This document shows positions 33,741-43,800 of a stretch of 64,000 nucleotides of DNA, piece after piece. Numbering within the stretch: position 1 is the stretch's first letter; each line of letters opens with the position of its first letter. The translations under genes were made by a program, and so were the position numbers. The DNA is taken from the NCBI RefSeq assembly GCF_004331435.1, contig NZ_SJKA01000001.1, positions 682,001 through 746,000 on the forward strand, read 5' to 3'. The notes below the pieces were generated by a model, which was not told the DNA's origin, did no database searches, and saw only the letters and a list, made by a program, of their open reading frames with translations. This DNA is from Kribbella sindirgiensis (GTDB taxonomy: Bacteria; Actinomycetota; Actinomycetes; Propionibacteriales; Kribbellaceae).

Positions 33741-35134
33741 CGGACCCCGTCGCAGTCGTCGGGGTCGACCGGCGTACTCGGCGACGCCGAACCGGTCGGG
33801 GCCGTCGACGGGGGCGGCGTCGAAACGGGCGCGGTCGTGACCGGTGGCTTGGATGCGGGCGGCTTGGACGACGGCACTGGCGTGGACGGCTTGGGGGTCG
33901 GGGTCGGCTTGGCGGCGCACTCGGCAGCGGTGTGCTGCAGTTCGGCGACGATCGAGCGGGCACCGGCCAGGTCGTCGGCCTGGATGTTGCTCTCGACCTG
34001 CTCCCGGCTGTACGTCGGCAGCTTGTCGACCTGCAGCGTCTGGCGCTCGTACACCTTCGACAACGACAGACCCGGGAGATCCGCCTCGATGCCCTTGAAG
34101 ATCGCCACGTAGTCGCCGTCGGTGCCGACGTAGTACTGCTTCTGGGTCCAGCTGTACGCGAACCAGCCGCCTCCGCCGATCAGGCCGAGAACGACGACCA
34201 GTACGGCGATCCGCCGCAGCCACGCGAAGCGCTTCGGCGGGCGCGGCGCGTACCGCAGCTCTTCGGGGTCGACCGCACCGCCGTGACCACCGCCGCCGTG
34301 ACCCTCACCACCGCTGGTGCGGATCGCGACCGTCGGCTCGCCGCGCCCGGTGCTGCCCTGGGCCAGCTCGGCGGCGGCTCCGACGAGCTGCGGCTGGATG
34401 CCACTCGCGGGCTCGGTCTCGACGACGTCTGCGACGAGGACGGTGACGTTGTCGTTGGAGCCCGCCTCGAGCGCGTGCGTGATCAGGTCGACGACGACCG
34501 AGTCCGGCGTACCGGAGGCCATCGAGGCCGCGATCACCTCGTCGCTCACGTAGTCGGGCAGGCCGTCGCTGCACAGCATCAGCCGGTCGCCGGCCTGGAC
34601 GTCGAGCATCTCCAGGTCCGGGTCGGAGTCGGGGCGGCCGTCGAGGACGCGCAGGATCAGGTTGCGGTGCGGGTGGGTGAAGGCCTCTTCCTGGGAGATC
34701 CGGCCCTCGTCGACCAGCGACTGTACGAAGGTGTGGTCGTGGCTCAGCTGGTACAGCTGGCCGTCCCGCAGCCGGTACGCGCGGGAGTCGCCCAGGTGCG
34801 CGAGGCCGAGCTGCTTGCCGTCGAACATCAGCGCGGTGACCGTCGACCCCATGCCCTCGCGCTCGGGGTCCTCCTCGACCAGCTCGGACAGGCGCTCGTT
34901 GGCTCGGTGCACCGCTCCGGCCAGCGCCTCGATCATGTCCTCGCCGCTGATCTCGGCGGTGTCCAGCCGCCGGATCACCTGGACCGCCGCCGCGCTGGCC
35001 ACCTCACCGGCTGCCGCCCCGCCCATTCCGTCGGCGAGCAGCAGCAGGTGCGGACCGGCGTACGCCGAGTCCTCGTTGTTGCGGCGTACCCGTCCGACGT
35101 CGGAGAGGGTTGCGTAGTCGAGCGACAGGGTCAT
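33737..35134 (-). CDS. pstP: PP2C-type serine/threonine phosphatase
   Basis: A 465-aa membrane phosphatase that reverses PknB phosphorylation. The cytoplasmic PP2C domain (residues 1-240) shows metal-binding RRNNEDSAYAG, LLADGMGGAAAGEVAS, AHLGDSRAYRLRDG and LMLCSDGLPDYVSD, plus SNDNVTVLVADV. A membrane helix (IAVLVVVLGLIGGGGWFAYSW) follows around residue 310, then an extracellular region and a Pro/Thr/Ser-rich C-terminus. It begins 10 nt after fhaB on the same strand. Confidence 0.96.
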   Translation of the reverse strand: MTLSLDYATLSDVGRVRRNNEDSAYAGPHLLLLADGMGGAAAGEVASAAAVQVIRRLDTAEISGEDMIEALAGAVHRANERLSELVEEDPEREGMGSTVTALMFDGKQLGLAHLGDSRAYRLRDGQLYQLSHDHTFVQSLVDEGRISQEEAFTHPHRNLILRVLDGRPDSDPDLEMLDVQAGDRLMLCSDGLPDYVSDEVIAASMASGTPDSVVVDLITHALEAGSNDNVTVLVADVVETEPASGIQPQLVGAAAELAQGSTGRGEPTVAIRTSGGEGHGGGGHGGAVDPEELRYAPRPPKRFAWLRRIAVLVVVLGLIGGGGWFAYSWTQKQYYVGTDGDYVAIFKGIEADLPGLSLSKVYERQTLQVDKLPTYSREQVESNIQADDLAGARSIVAELQHTAAECAAKPTPTPKPSTPVPSSKPPASKPPVTTAPVSTPPPSTAPTGSASPSTPVDPDDCDGVR

Positions 35135-35144
35135 CGAGGCAGGC

Positions 35145-35627
35145 CTACTTCGCGATGTTCAGCGTCGTCCGGCCGATCCGGATCGAACCGCCGATTTCGG
35201 CCGGGACCGGGCGGGTGACCCGCTGGCCGTCCAGGTACGTGCCGTTGGTGGAGCCGAGATCCTCGACCCACCACTGGCCCTCGGACAGGAACAACCGGGC
35301 GTGCCGGGTGGAGGAGTAGTCGTCGTCGAGCCGGATCTGGCAGTCCGACCCGCGGCCGATGATCACCGGCTCATCGCCGAGCGACGCACCGACCCCGGCC
35401 TGCGGACCGTCCGCGATCGTCACCGACCCGGGCAGGCCCTTGCGCTTCTTCACCGGCTTCGCGGCTTTCGGCGTACGGGAGTTCTGCGGGACGGTGGCAG
35501 CCGCGGCGCGGCTGTCCACCTTCGCGCCGAACAGGTCGGACCTGATCACGGACAGCACCGCGAGGACGAACATCCACAACAGGGCCAGGAACCCCAGTTT
35601 GATCAGGGTCAGGGTCAGTTCCGACAT
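35145..35627 (-). CDS. fhaB: FHA domain protein FhaB (FipA)
   Basis: A 160-aa protein. An N-terminal membrane helix (residues 6-28) is followed by a short linker and a forkhead-associated domain that binds phosphothreonine: VIIGRGSDCQIRLDDDYSSTRHARL and DLGSTNGTYLDGQRV. In actinobacteria this protein bridges the kinase pathway to FtsZ/FtsQ and peptidoglycan synthesis. It lies between pstP and fhaA with 10-nt spacers. Confidence 0.95.
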   Translation of the reverse strand: MSELTLTLIKLGFLALLWMFVLAVLSVIRSDLFGAKVDSRAAAATVPQNSRTPKAAKPVKKRKGLPGSVTIADGPQAGVGASLGDEPVIIGRGSDCQIRLDDDYSSTRHARLFLSEGQWWVEDLGSTNGTYLDGQRVTRPVPAEIGGSIRIGRTTLNIAK

Positions 35628-35637
35628 GGAAGGTCAG

Positions 35638-36486
35638 TCACCACCCGCTGCTCGGCGGCTGGGCCATCGGCTCGTCCGCGAGACGCAGCGTCATGGTGGT
35701 GTTGCCGATCCGGACCGTCGAGCCGTCCACCAGCTCGGCCTCGGTGGTCCGGCGGCCGTTCACCAGCGTGCCGTTGGTGGAGCCGAGGTCGACCATCACG
35801 ACCCGGATACCGCCCGGGCCCTCCGGCATCAGCCGGATCTCGGCGTGCCGCCGGGAGACACCGGGGTCGTTGATCTGGATGTCCGCGTCGGTGCCGCGGC
35901 CGAGCACCACGCCGGGCGGGTTCACCGGGCGCCGGCGGCCGTTCACCTCGAGCATCACCTGCGGGTGCCCGCGGCGCGGTACCTGCTGCTGCGGCGGCGG
36001 GGGCTGCTGGAACTGCTGCGGTGGCGGCGGCGGGGTCTGCACGACCGGCTCGTTCGGCGGCACGTAGGGCTCCTGCTGGTAGGGCTGGGGCTCGTAGGAC
36101 GGGCGCCGCTGGGGCGTCCCGACCGTGGCGCTGACCACCCGGAACTTACCGGTCGGGAGATCATCCTGCTGGACCAGCTCGATGTCGATGGGCCCGGAGA
36201 ACGTGTACCGCTGGATGTCGGCGTGGTCCCGCAGTTCGTTGGCGAGCTCGTGGTTCAGGGTCCGGCCGTAGGCGTTCAGCCGCTCGAAGTCGTCCGGACC
36301 CAGCTCGATGGTGAAGCTGTTCGGCACCAGCCGGCGGTCCCGGGACAGGATCCGCGCGGTGTTGTCGATCTCACGCTTGAGGGCGGCGGCCAGTTCGATC
36401 GGCTCGACGTCACCCTTGAAAGCGCGCGCGAAGACACCGCTCACAATGCCTTCCAGGCGTCGCTCGAAGCGCTGTAGCGGTCGCAC
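35638..36486 (-). CDS. fhaA: FHA domain protein FhaA
   Basis: A 282-aa protein. The N-terminal DUF3662-type domain (residues 1-125, ERRLEGIVSGVFARAFKGDV) is followed by a Pro/Gln-rich linker (about 135-185) and a C-terminal FHA domain with GRGTDADIQINDPGVSRRHA and VDLGSTNGTLVNGRR. FhaA is a substrate and partner of PknB and MviN in cell-wall control. The GTG start at 36484-36486 follows GGAGGAGGAGGC and is the first gene of the operon. The longer ATG frame was rejected. Confidence 0.95.
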   Translation of the reverse strand: MRPLQRFERRLEGIVSGVFARAFKGDVEPIELAAALKREIDNTARILSRDRRLVPNSFTIELGPDDFERLNAYGRTLNHELANELRDHADIQRYTFSGPIDIELVQQDDLPTGKFRVVSATVGTPQRRPSYEPQPYQQEPYVPPNEPVVQTPPPPPQQFQQPPPPQQQVPRRGHPQVMLEVNGRRRPVNPPGVVLGRGTDADIQINDPGVSRRHAEIRLMPEGPGGIRVVMVDLGSTNGTLVNGRRTTEAELVDGSTVRIGNTTMTLRLADEPMAQPPSSGW

Positions 36487-36655
36487 GCCTCCTCCTCCAC
36501 GGTCGGTACGCCAACAGATGTCCACCGGTCAGGCGGACACACCGGGTACGACGATCGATCGTATCGGGAGGTTCGACCGAACCCGCAATGTGAAGCACCG
36601 GCAGAACCCGTGCTACTGTTCCTTCTCGTCGCCAAGAGATGTATCAGGCGGCTGC

Positions 36656-36739
36656 GCGCGGGTGGCGGAATAGGCAGACGCGCACGGTTCAGGTCCGTGT
36701 GCCCGAAAGGGCGTGGGGGTTCAACTCCCCCCTCGCGCA
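36656..36739 (+). tRNA. tRNA-Leu, anticodon CAG
   Basis: The acceptor stem GCGCGGG (36656-36662) pairs with CTCGCGC (36732-36738), with one G-U pair, followed by discriminator A. The anticodon stem CACGG/CCGTG encloses loop TTCAGGT, giving anticodon CAG (36690-36692) for CUG codons. The long variable arm (TGCCCGAAAGGGCG) is the class II feature of tRNA-Leu, and the T-loop is GGTTCAACTCC. No CCA is encoded. Confidence 0.96.
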
Positions 36740-36744
36740 CAACG

Positions 36745-36771
36745 AAGTCCCGGTCGAATCGACCGGGACTT
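36745..36771 (+). terminator. Terminator of the tRNA-Leu gene
   Basis: Perfect 13-nt arms AAGTCCCGGTCGA (36745-36757) and complement (36759-36771) with a single-base loop, followed by TTTGCG. It lies 5 nt after the tRNA. Confidence 0.85.
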
Positions 36772-36934
36772 TTGCGTTGCCCGGAACTTTTCGTCCTTTC
36801 GGATGATCCTGCCGGACAGAAATTGCCCGAGCCGCACCTGAGCCGCCCCTGGACCGCTCAGCCGATCAGCTGACGGGGGCGGTCCACCGTCAGGGTGACG
36901 CGGTCGCACGGCGCTCGGTGGCAGGGTTCCTCGC

Positions 36935-37690
36935 ATGGAGGAAGCGCTGGAGTTGGTGGGGCTCACCAAGGTGTTCGGGGAGCAGCGGGCGGTGGACGAT
37001 CTCAGCCTGACGGTGCCGGCCAGGTCGTTCTTCGGGGTGCTGGGGCCGAACGGGGCCGGGAAGACGACGTCGTTGTCGATGGCGGTCGGGCTGTTGCGGC
37101 CGGACGGGGGTACGGCGCGGATCTTCGGGGTGGATGTCTGGCGGGACCCGACGCGGGCCAAGGCGCTGGTGGGGGTACTGCCGGACGGGCTCGGGATGCC
37201 GGAGCGGCTGACCGGGCGCGAGGTGCTGACGTACCTCGGTCTGTTGCGCGGGCTGCCCGAGGACGAGGTCGCGCGGCGGGCCGCCGAGCTGCTCGAGGTG
37301 CTGGAGCTCGACCACGAGGACGACAAACAGGTGATCGGCTACTCGACCGGTATGCGGAAGAAGCTCGGGCTCGCGGTGGCGCTGCTGCACGCGCCCCGGC
37401 TGCTGGTCCTGGACGAGCCGTTCGAGGCTGTCGACCCGGTGTCGGCGGCCACCATCCGGACCATCCTGCACCGGTTCATCGCGGGCGGCGGGTCGGTGGT
37501 GATGTCGAGCCACGTGATGGCGCTGGTCGAGCAGTTGTGTGACCGGGTCGCGGTGGTCGCGGACGGGAAGGTCGTTGCCGCGGGCACCGTTGCGGAGGTG
37601 CAGGCCGGCGGCAGTCTGGAGGACGCGTTCGTGTCGCTGGTCGGTGCGTCGACCCGTGGCGCCGAGGGGCTGACGTGGCTCTCGCACTGA
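36935..37690 (+). CDS. ABC transporter ATP-binding protein
   Basis: A 251-aa ATPase. Walker A LGPNGAGKTT, signature YSTGMRKKLGLA, Walker B LLVLDEPFEA and switch His in MSSHVM are all present. The short C-terminus lacks the DrrA extension. The last codons overlap the start of the membrane gene (37675), so the two are co-translated and form one ABC-2-type exporter. The substrate is unknown. Upstream spacing to the tRNA terminator is 163 nt without an obvious gene. Confidence 0.93.
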   Translation: MEEALELVGLTKVFGEQRAVDDLSLTVPARSFFGVLGPNGAGKTTSLSMAVGLLRPDGGTARIFGVDVWRDPTRAKALVGVLPDGLGMPERLTGREVLTYLGLLRGLPEDEVARRAAELLEVLELDHEDDKQVIGYSTGMRKKLGLAVALLHAPRLLVLDEPFEAVDPVSAATIRTILHRFIAGGGSVVMSSHVMALVEQLCDRVAVVADGKVVAAGTVAEVQAGGSLEDAFVSLVGASTRGAEGLTWLSH

Positions 37691-39510
37691 CGTACGCGAC
37701 GTCGCGCACGCTGGTCCGGATGCGGCTGGCCGCGTTCCGGCACGGGCTGGACGACCAGTTCCGGCGGTCGTGGATCGTCACGGGCGGATTCGTCGGGCTG
37801 GCGCTCGCGGGCGGCACGCTCTGGCTCGCGGGGCGGGGCGATCACGACGTACTGGCCGTCGTACTCGCGGTCTGGATGCTGGGCTGGGTGGTCGGGCCGC
37901 TGTTCGCGGGTGGTGGCGACGAGACGCTGAAGCCCGAGTACTTCACGATGCTGCCGCTACCGCCGCGCACGCTCTCGGCCGGACTGCTGGTGGCCGCGCT
38001 GGCCGGTGTGGCACCTGTCATCAGCCTGATCGCGTTGCTCAGCCTGGTCGTCGTGAGCGGAGGTGTCGCCGCTGCCCTTGTTGCGGTGCCCGCACTGTTG
38101 CTGCAGCTGCTCTGCTTCCTCCTCGCGTCCCGGCTCGCAGTAGCGGTGTACGGCGTACTGCTGCAGGTGCGGGCCGGTGCCGTGATCGCAGCGCTGGTCA
38201 ACGCGTTCATCCTGGCGTTCACCGCACAGGGGTGGGCGTTGATCGTCGCGTTCGTGTCCACCGACGTACAGGGTGCATTCGCGACCGGTGCGCGGATCGC
38301 CCCGTCGGGATGGGGTCTGGTCGCGGTAGAGGCTGCTGGCCGCGGCGAATGGCTCGAAGTTCTTGCTGCGTTGGCAGGGCTTGTGGTGCTCGCTGTCGTG
38401 ATGCTCCTGGCCTGGAGTGCCTTGTTGGTACGGCGCACCACGGGTAGTCGGACCGGTGGGACGGTCAGGCGGCAACTGTCTGCGAGGACCGGGGCGGGTG
38501 CTGCGGGAGCCAAGGAGCTCCGGTCATGGACACGCGACCTGCTGTACGGCCACCGCGCTGTGTTCGCCGTAGCCTACGGGTTGTTCTTCTGCATGATGCC
38601 GTTGGCGATCGGGATGAAGTCGATGCTGCCGTGGGCCGGTCCGGCCGCTGTGGTGATGGCGGGCTCGATGACCGCCAACCTGTACGGCGCGGACGGTACG
38701 GCGTTCTGGACCACCCTGATGACACCTGGCTCCAGCCGGGCGGACGTGCGGGCGCGCCAGCGTGCGTTCCTGCTGGTCTTCGGTCCGTCGACGCTGCTGA
38801 TCACCCTGCTGCTCACCTGGTGGTCCGGCGACACCAGGGCCTGGCCGCTGGTGCTGAGCGCGCTGCCCGCGCTGCTCGGTGGTGCAGCGGGTCTGGTGGT
38901 CGCCTGCTCGGTGTACGCCGCCGTACCGACGACTGATGCGCACAAGCGGTCCGGGAACCCGCTCAACTCGGGTGAGAACGAAGGCGAGACCATGGGCATC
39001 GTCTACGTGATGCTCGTGCTGGTCGCGGCGACCTGTGCCCCGGCACTGATCCTGGCGCTCTACACCGGCTGGTGGGGCGTGCCGGTCGGCGTACTGTCCG
39101 GTGTGCTCGCCTGGTGGTACTTCGGTCGCGTGGCGGCCCGGCGTCTCGACGCACGGGGTCCTGAGCTCCTCACGTTGCTCAGGCATGGGCGATCGCCCGC
39201 GGAGCAGGCCAAGAAGACCGCGGGTTTCGATGCACTCCCCAAGTGGCGGCGTACGTTGGCCGGGTTCTGCCTCGGGTTCGGGGCGATCCCGTTGTTCCCG
39301 CAGGCCGTCGTACCGGCGATCTTCAAGCTCACCGGCAATCACGACACCAAGTCATGGTTCCTGGCCCTCTACCAGGACGGCCCGTGGCAATGGATCGTGA
39401 TCGTGCTGATGGCCGTGCTCGGGTTGTCGATGTACGCCTACGGCGGGCTTACCTACTACTACGCGAAGAAGAACGCTCCGGATGGGTCGGTCGCGGTAGC
39501 CGCAGGGTAG
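37675..39510 (+). CDS. ABC-2 type membrane subunit
   Basis: A 611-aa integral membrane protein with about 12-14 hydrophobic segments in two halves (residues 30-290 and 310-600). No catalytic motif. It begins with GTG at 37675, 16 nt inside the ATPase gene, and is probably the permease of the same exporter. The central Arg/Gly-rich loop around residue 255 separates the halves. Relatives are annotated only as ABC transporter permeases. Confidence 0.82.
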   Translation: MALALTYATSRTLVRMRLAAFRHGLDDQFRRSWIVTGGFVGLALAGGTLWLAGRGDHDVLAVVLAVWMLGWVVGPLFAGGGDETLKPEYFTMLPLPPRTLSAGLLVAALAGVAPVISLIALLSLVVVSGGVAAALVAVPALLLQLLCFLLASRLAVAVYGVLLQVRAGAVIAALVNAFILAFTAQGWALIVAFVSTDVQGAFATGARIAPSGWGLVAVEAAGRGEWLEVLAALAGLVVLAVVMLLAWSALLVRRTTGSRTGGTVRRQLSARTGAGAAGAKELRSWTRDLLYGHRAVFAVAYGLFFCMMPLAIGMKSMLPWAGPAAVVMAGSMTANLYGADGTAFWTTLMTPGSSRADVRARQRAFLLVFGPSTLLITLLLTWWSGDTRAWPLVLSALPALLGGAAGLVVACSVYAAVPTTDAHKRSGNPLNSGENEGETMGIVYVMLVLVAATCAPALILALYTGWWGVPVGVLSGVLAWWYFGRVAARRLDARGPELLTLLRHGRSPAEQAKKTAGFDALPKWRRTLAGFCLGFGAIPLFPQAVVPAIFKLTGNHDTKSWFLALYQDGPWQWIVIVLMAVLGLSMYAYGGLTYYYAKKNAPDGSVAVAAG

Positions 39511-39628
39511 GCGCGCCGCGATGTCTGGCCGTGGGGGCCACGGTGCGGTGGTTGCGGAGCATCCAGATCGCGACGGCGGCCGCGGCGATCAGGCCGGCGA
39601 TGCCGGCGTAGTCGGTCAAGCTCATCAT
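39449..39628 (-). CDS. Small membrane protein, 59 aa
   Basis: MMSLTDYAGIAGLIAAAAVAI begins a single membrane helix (residues 6-23). A basic tail with several Arg/Ser follows. GAGAAG lies upstream of the start. It overlaps the 3' end of the ABC membrane gene on the opposite strand by 62 nt, so part of its frame is constrained by another gene. Translation is uncertain. Confidence 0.35.
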   Translation of the reverse strand: MMSLTDYAGIAGLIAAAAVAIWMLRNHRTVAPTARHRGAPTLRLPRPTHPERSSSRSSR

Positions 39629-39814
39629 GGCGTCTCTTCTCCAGGGCGGTGGTACTGGGCGGCTGGCGAGTTCCGCGGGCTTCTGACCGGAAAGTGACGG
39701 TCCCTCAGCACAGCCGTGATGACACAAACGAGACACGGCTCAACAGTGCCAATGGGAAAGCGCTCGCTTCCCGATCGAAATTCCTGGTTAGGTGGTGCCC
39801 GGGAGGTGGGGCCG

Positions 39815-40792
39815 ATGCCGGATGGTCCGTTGCTGGACGAGCGGGAAGAGCACGCCTACCGGCTGCTCGTCGGCCTGTCGGCCGCCAAGTCCGGTGACCT
39901 TGCCGAGGTCGCCAGGTTGCCGCAGCCGGAGGCCGACGAAGTGCTGCAGCGGTTGCAGGCCAAGGGCCTCGTCACGGCGCAGCCGGCCGACGATCCGGTG
40001 TTCCGGCCGTTGCCGCCGGACGTCGCCTTCGGTACGACGCTGCTGCGCCGCCAGGAGTCGCTCGAGGCGGCTCGCAAGACGGTGAGCGCGCTCAGCGAAG
40101 AGTTCCGGGCCAGCGTGAGCCGGCGGGACGCGCACCACCTGGTCGAGGTGATCGTCGGCGCCGCCACGCTCAGAGAGCGCCTGCGCGACCTGCAGAACGC
40201 GGCCCGCGAGGAGATCCTCTGGTTCTGCCGCGCGAACCCGCTGGCGATGCAGGGCGCCGAGAACACCGAGGAGTACGGCGCCTTGTCCCGCGGCGTCCGG
40301 TACCGCGCCATTTACGAGCGCGCACTGATCGAGACACCCGGAGAGCTGGACTCGATCGCCGAAGGCGTCAGCTGGGGCGAGGAGGCGCGGGTGGTGCCGA
40401 CGCTGCCGGTCCGGATCGCGATCGTGGACCGGTCGACGGCCATCTGCCCGCTGGTCCGTGACGACGAGCAGAGCATCGGTGAGCCGTCGGCCGCGATCAT
40501 CAGCCGCGGCCAGCTCCTGGACGCGCTGCTGGCGCTCTTCGAGAGCTACTGGGAGCTGGCGACGCCAGTACGCCTGCAATCCGACGAGCCGGCGGAGCCC
40601 GAGGGCCTCGACGACTCCGAGCGGCTCCTGCTCTCCCTGCTCGTAGGCGGCGTACCGGACAAGTCGATCGCCAACCAGCTGGGCATCAGCCGCCGCACCG
40701 TCCAACGCCGCCTGGACCGCCTGATGGCCTTAGCCGGCGTAGACACCCGCACCGGCCTAGCCTTCCAAGCCGCGAAACGCGACTGGCTCTGA
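39815..40792 (+). CDS. Transcriptional regulator with TrmB-like N-terminus and LuxR-type C-terminal HTH
   Basis: A 325-aa DNA-binding protein. The N-terminal winged helix (LLVGLSAAKSGDLAEVARLPQ...LQAKGLVTAQ) resembles TrmB/MarR-type sugar regulators. A central ligand-like domain follows (residues ~95-250). The C-terminal helix-turn-helix LLVGGVPDKSIANQLGISRR with TVQRRLDRLM is LuxR/GerE-like. Start ATG 39815 follows GGGAGG. It converges on the S8 protease gene with a perfect hairpin between. Two HTH modules on one chain are common in actinobacterial regulators near secreted proteases, but the target is unknown. Confidence 0.85.
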   Translation: MPDGPLLDEREEHAYRLLVGLSAAKSGDLAEVARLPQPEADEVLQRLQAKGLVTAQPADDPVFRPLPPDVAFGTTLLRRQESLEAARKTVSALSEEFRASVSRRDAHHLVEVIVGAATLRERLRDLQNAAREEILWFCRANPLAMQGAENTEEYGALSRGVRYRAIYERALIETPGELDSIAEGVSWGEEARVVPTLPVRIAIVDRSTAICPLVRDDEQSIGEPSAAIISRGQLLDALLALFESYWELATPVRLQSDEPAEPEGLDDSERLLLSLLVGGVPDKSIANQLGISRRTVQRRLDRLMALAGVDTRTGLAFQAAKRDWL

Positions 40793-40805
40793 TCAACCAC
40801 ACCCG

Positions 40806-40853
40806 TTACGTCCGAAGAACTGGCGGTACGTATCGCCAGTTCTTCGGACGTAA
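40806..40853. terminator. Perfect 20-nt-arm hairpin, bidirectional terminator
   Basis: Arms TTACGTCCGAAGAACTGGCG (40806-40825) and complement (40834-40853) are perfect around an 8-nt loop. The element lies between convergent stops (40792 and 40859). Confidence 0.85.
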
Positions 40854-40858
40854 GCGAG

Positions 40859-43800
40859 TTACTTGACGCCGTACGCGCGGATCACCGTCTGGGTGATCTT
40901 TGAGCCGTTCGGGCCGGTGGCTGCGACCTTGAGGGAGACCGTGTCGTGGGCGTTCGGGACGACGGCCAGGAAGTGGCCGAGGGCACCGATGACTACGAGG
41001 CGCTGCCAGGTCTTGCCCTCGTCGAAGGACGACCAGGCCTGCAGGGACGACGCACGGGGTGACTCGAAGCCGACCACGTGCGTGCGGGCGCTCACCCGGC
41101 CGGTCAGGTCGACCGGAACCGTGTAGGCGACCTGCTGCAGGGCGAGCGGCGTTGCCTTGTCGTCCGCCTGCTTCGCCGAGCGGAACTCCCAGGAGGTCTC
41201 AGTACGCGTCCCCCAGTTCCACTCGCCTTCCTCGTCGATGCGCTCGGTGGACAGGTCGAGCTTGTACGCCGCGTTGTCGCTGGAGGTGATCACGTCCTCC
41301 CACGCGTCCGGAAGCTCGGCCACGACCTGACCGTTGCGGGACAGCGTCGCCGAGTCCTTCGTGGCCTCACCGATCGTGTAATGCCCGCCCGCGTCCACGA
41401 AGGACGGGATGCGAAGCGAGAGCCGGTCACCGGTCCGCGTGGACTGGATGCCGGGCGCAGCCGCGGGCCGTACGACCGGACCGAACCAGGTCTCGTCCGA
41501 CGAACCGCTCCGGTAGCTGCGCGGTACGGACGTCATACCGCTGCCCAGCGGGTTCATGGTGTCCCACGTGTACAGGTGGGACACCCGGTGCTGCCAAAGC
41601 GAGTCGCCCGACGTCACCCACTCCTCGCGGACCTTCGGCGTCTCGACGAACCGCTGGGAGTCGTTCCACGAGTACTCCTGCCACGGACGCCACCCGAACC
41701 GCTGCTCCTTGGCCCAGTTGAACCCGCCGTTGTCGGCGTACCGCGTGGTGATGCGCGCGCTGTTCGCCGCCGTCACCCTGTAGACGATCTGCGCCGGGAT
41801 GAACCCGGTCGAGACCTGCTGTACGTCGTACAGGTACGGGCTGGACGTGGTGAGCGTGAGGTCGATCGTCGCCTTGCCGCGCCGTACCCGGTCCACGAGC
41901 TTCTGGCCGTCCTTGAACGTGGTCACCATCGCCGGGATCGGCTCCCGGTCACCGACCGGTCGCCAGACCGTCCACGCACCCCAGTCGGCCGGCCGGACCA
42001 GGATGACCGCCGCTGCGCCGGCTGCCGCGGCCGCCTTGATCTGCTCGTCCTCGTCGTCGGAGTCGAGCACCACCAGGGCGCCCTTCGCGTCCTCCAGCGA
42101 GGTCACGAGCCGGAAGCGCTTCTTGCCTTCGTACGACGGGGATCGGTGCAGCAGGTTGATGTCGAGCGGACCGGACACACCGGGGATCGACGCCTGCACC
42201 AGCGGGGCAACCAGCTGCCAGCGGGACGAGAACTCGAAGCTGCCGTCCTTGACCGGCTTGGTCGGTGTCACGTTGACCTGCTGGACCGTGCTGAAGTGCA
42301 TGACGCCGTGGCTGATGGACCGGCCGTTGCCGTACTCCCGGTGCACGTAGTAGCTCAGCACCGCCTGCTGCTCCGACGGCTTCGGCGTCTCGATCTTGAT
42401 CGGGACCGCCTTCCGCGCGTCGATGACGATCTCGCTGTCCTTGCTGACCACGATGTTCGGGTCGGTGAACAGGCTGACCTGCTCGTTCTGCGGATCGTTG
42501 TTCTCGACCAGCGAGTGCAGCAGGTAGGTGCCCTCCTCGACCTCGGCGGTGTACGTCGCACCGTTCGGGATCCACGCCAGTACGTCGGAACGCGAGTTGT
42601 CGCCGAACAGCGAGATCACCGGGACGCCGGTGGGCTGACCGTCCAGCCCGACCGCACGCAGCGTGACCTTGTGCTTCGGGCCGGACCGGAGCGCGCCGAC
42701 CGCGGTGTGGGTGATGACGCCGTCGGGGCCGGTGGCAACGATCCAGCCGCTGTACTGGCCGCGGCCGAGCTTGGCCGGGTCCAGTGTCAGCGGTACGTCG
42801 GCGGTGCCGTTGGCCGGGACCGTCACGGTCGCCGGCAGGCCGAAGCCGTCGGTCTCCGGCTGCTTGTCGTCGAGGTTCGTCACCTGGACGGACAGGTTCA
42901 GCGTGACCGGGCTGCCGGAGTCGTTCCGGTAGGTGATGGTCCGGGTGCCCGCCTCCGCGGTCTGGACGCCGAAGTCCGCGACGCCGCTGGCGGTCACCTT
43001 CTGCGCGACGGCGCGGGTGAGGTCGACCCGGCCGGCACCCTGCTGATAGACGGTCTGCTGAGCCTGGGTCTTCGCGGTGCTGACCAGCGCGTTCTTCAGC
43101 TGGTCGGCCTTCCAGTCCGGGTGCTGCTGCGCGAGCAGGGCCGCCGCACCGGCGACGTGCGGCGTCGCCATCGACGTACCGGAGGCGGCGGTGTAGAGCT
43201 CGTCCACCGGGTCACCCATGTCGGTGCCGGTCGCGCGGGCGGCGATGATGCCGACGCCTGGGGCGGTGATCTCCGGCTTCAGGCCCGCGTCACCGAGCCG
43301 CGGTCCGCGACTGGAGAAGTCGGCGAGCTTGTCCTCGCGGTCCACGGCGCCGACCGTCAGCGCGGACGCCGCGGCGCCCGGCGTACCGACGGTCTCGTCC
43401 TGGCCCTCGTTGCCGGCCGCAACCACGAACAGGGTGCCGGTCTGCGCGGTGATGTCGTTGACCGCCTGGCTGAGCGGGTCGGTGCCGTCGGTGGCCTCGC
43501 CGCCGAGGCTCATGTTCACGACCTTCGCGCCCTCGGACGCGGCCCACTCCATGCCGGCGATGATCCAGGAGTCGTAGCCGTACCCGTCGTCGCCGAGCAC
43601 CTTGCCGACCAGCAGGTCGGCCTTCGGCGCGACGCCCTTCCGGGTGCCGCCGGCACCCGCGCCGGTCCCGGCGATGGTCGCGGCGACATGCGTACCGTGG
43701 CCGAAGTGGTCCTCGGTGCCGGTCGGGCTGCCGGAGAAGTCCTGGCTCTGTTTGACCTTGCCGTCCAGGTCCGGGTGCGTCGCGTCGACACCGGTGTCCA

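Noticed and set aside
36601-36655. Promoter of the tRNA-Leu gene
   Set aside because: A TACTGT -10-like hexamer is visible, but no -35 with suitable spacing could be found.
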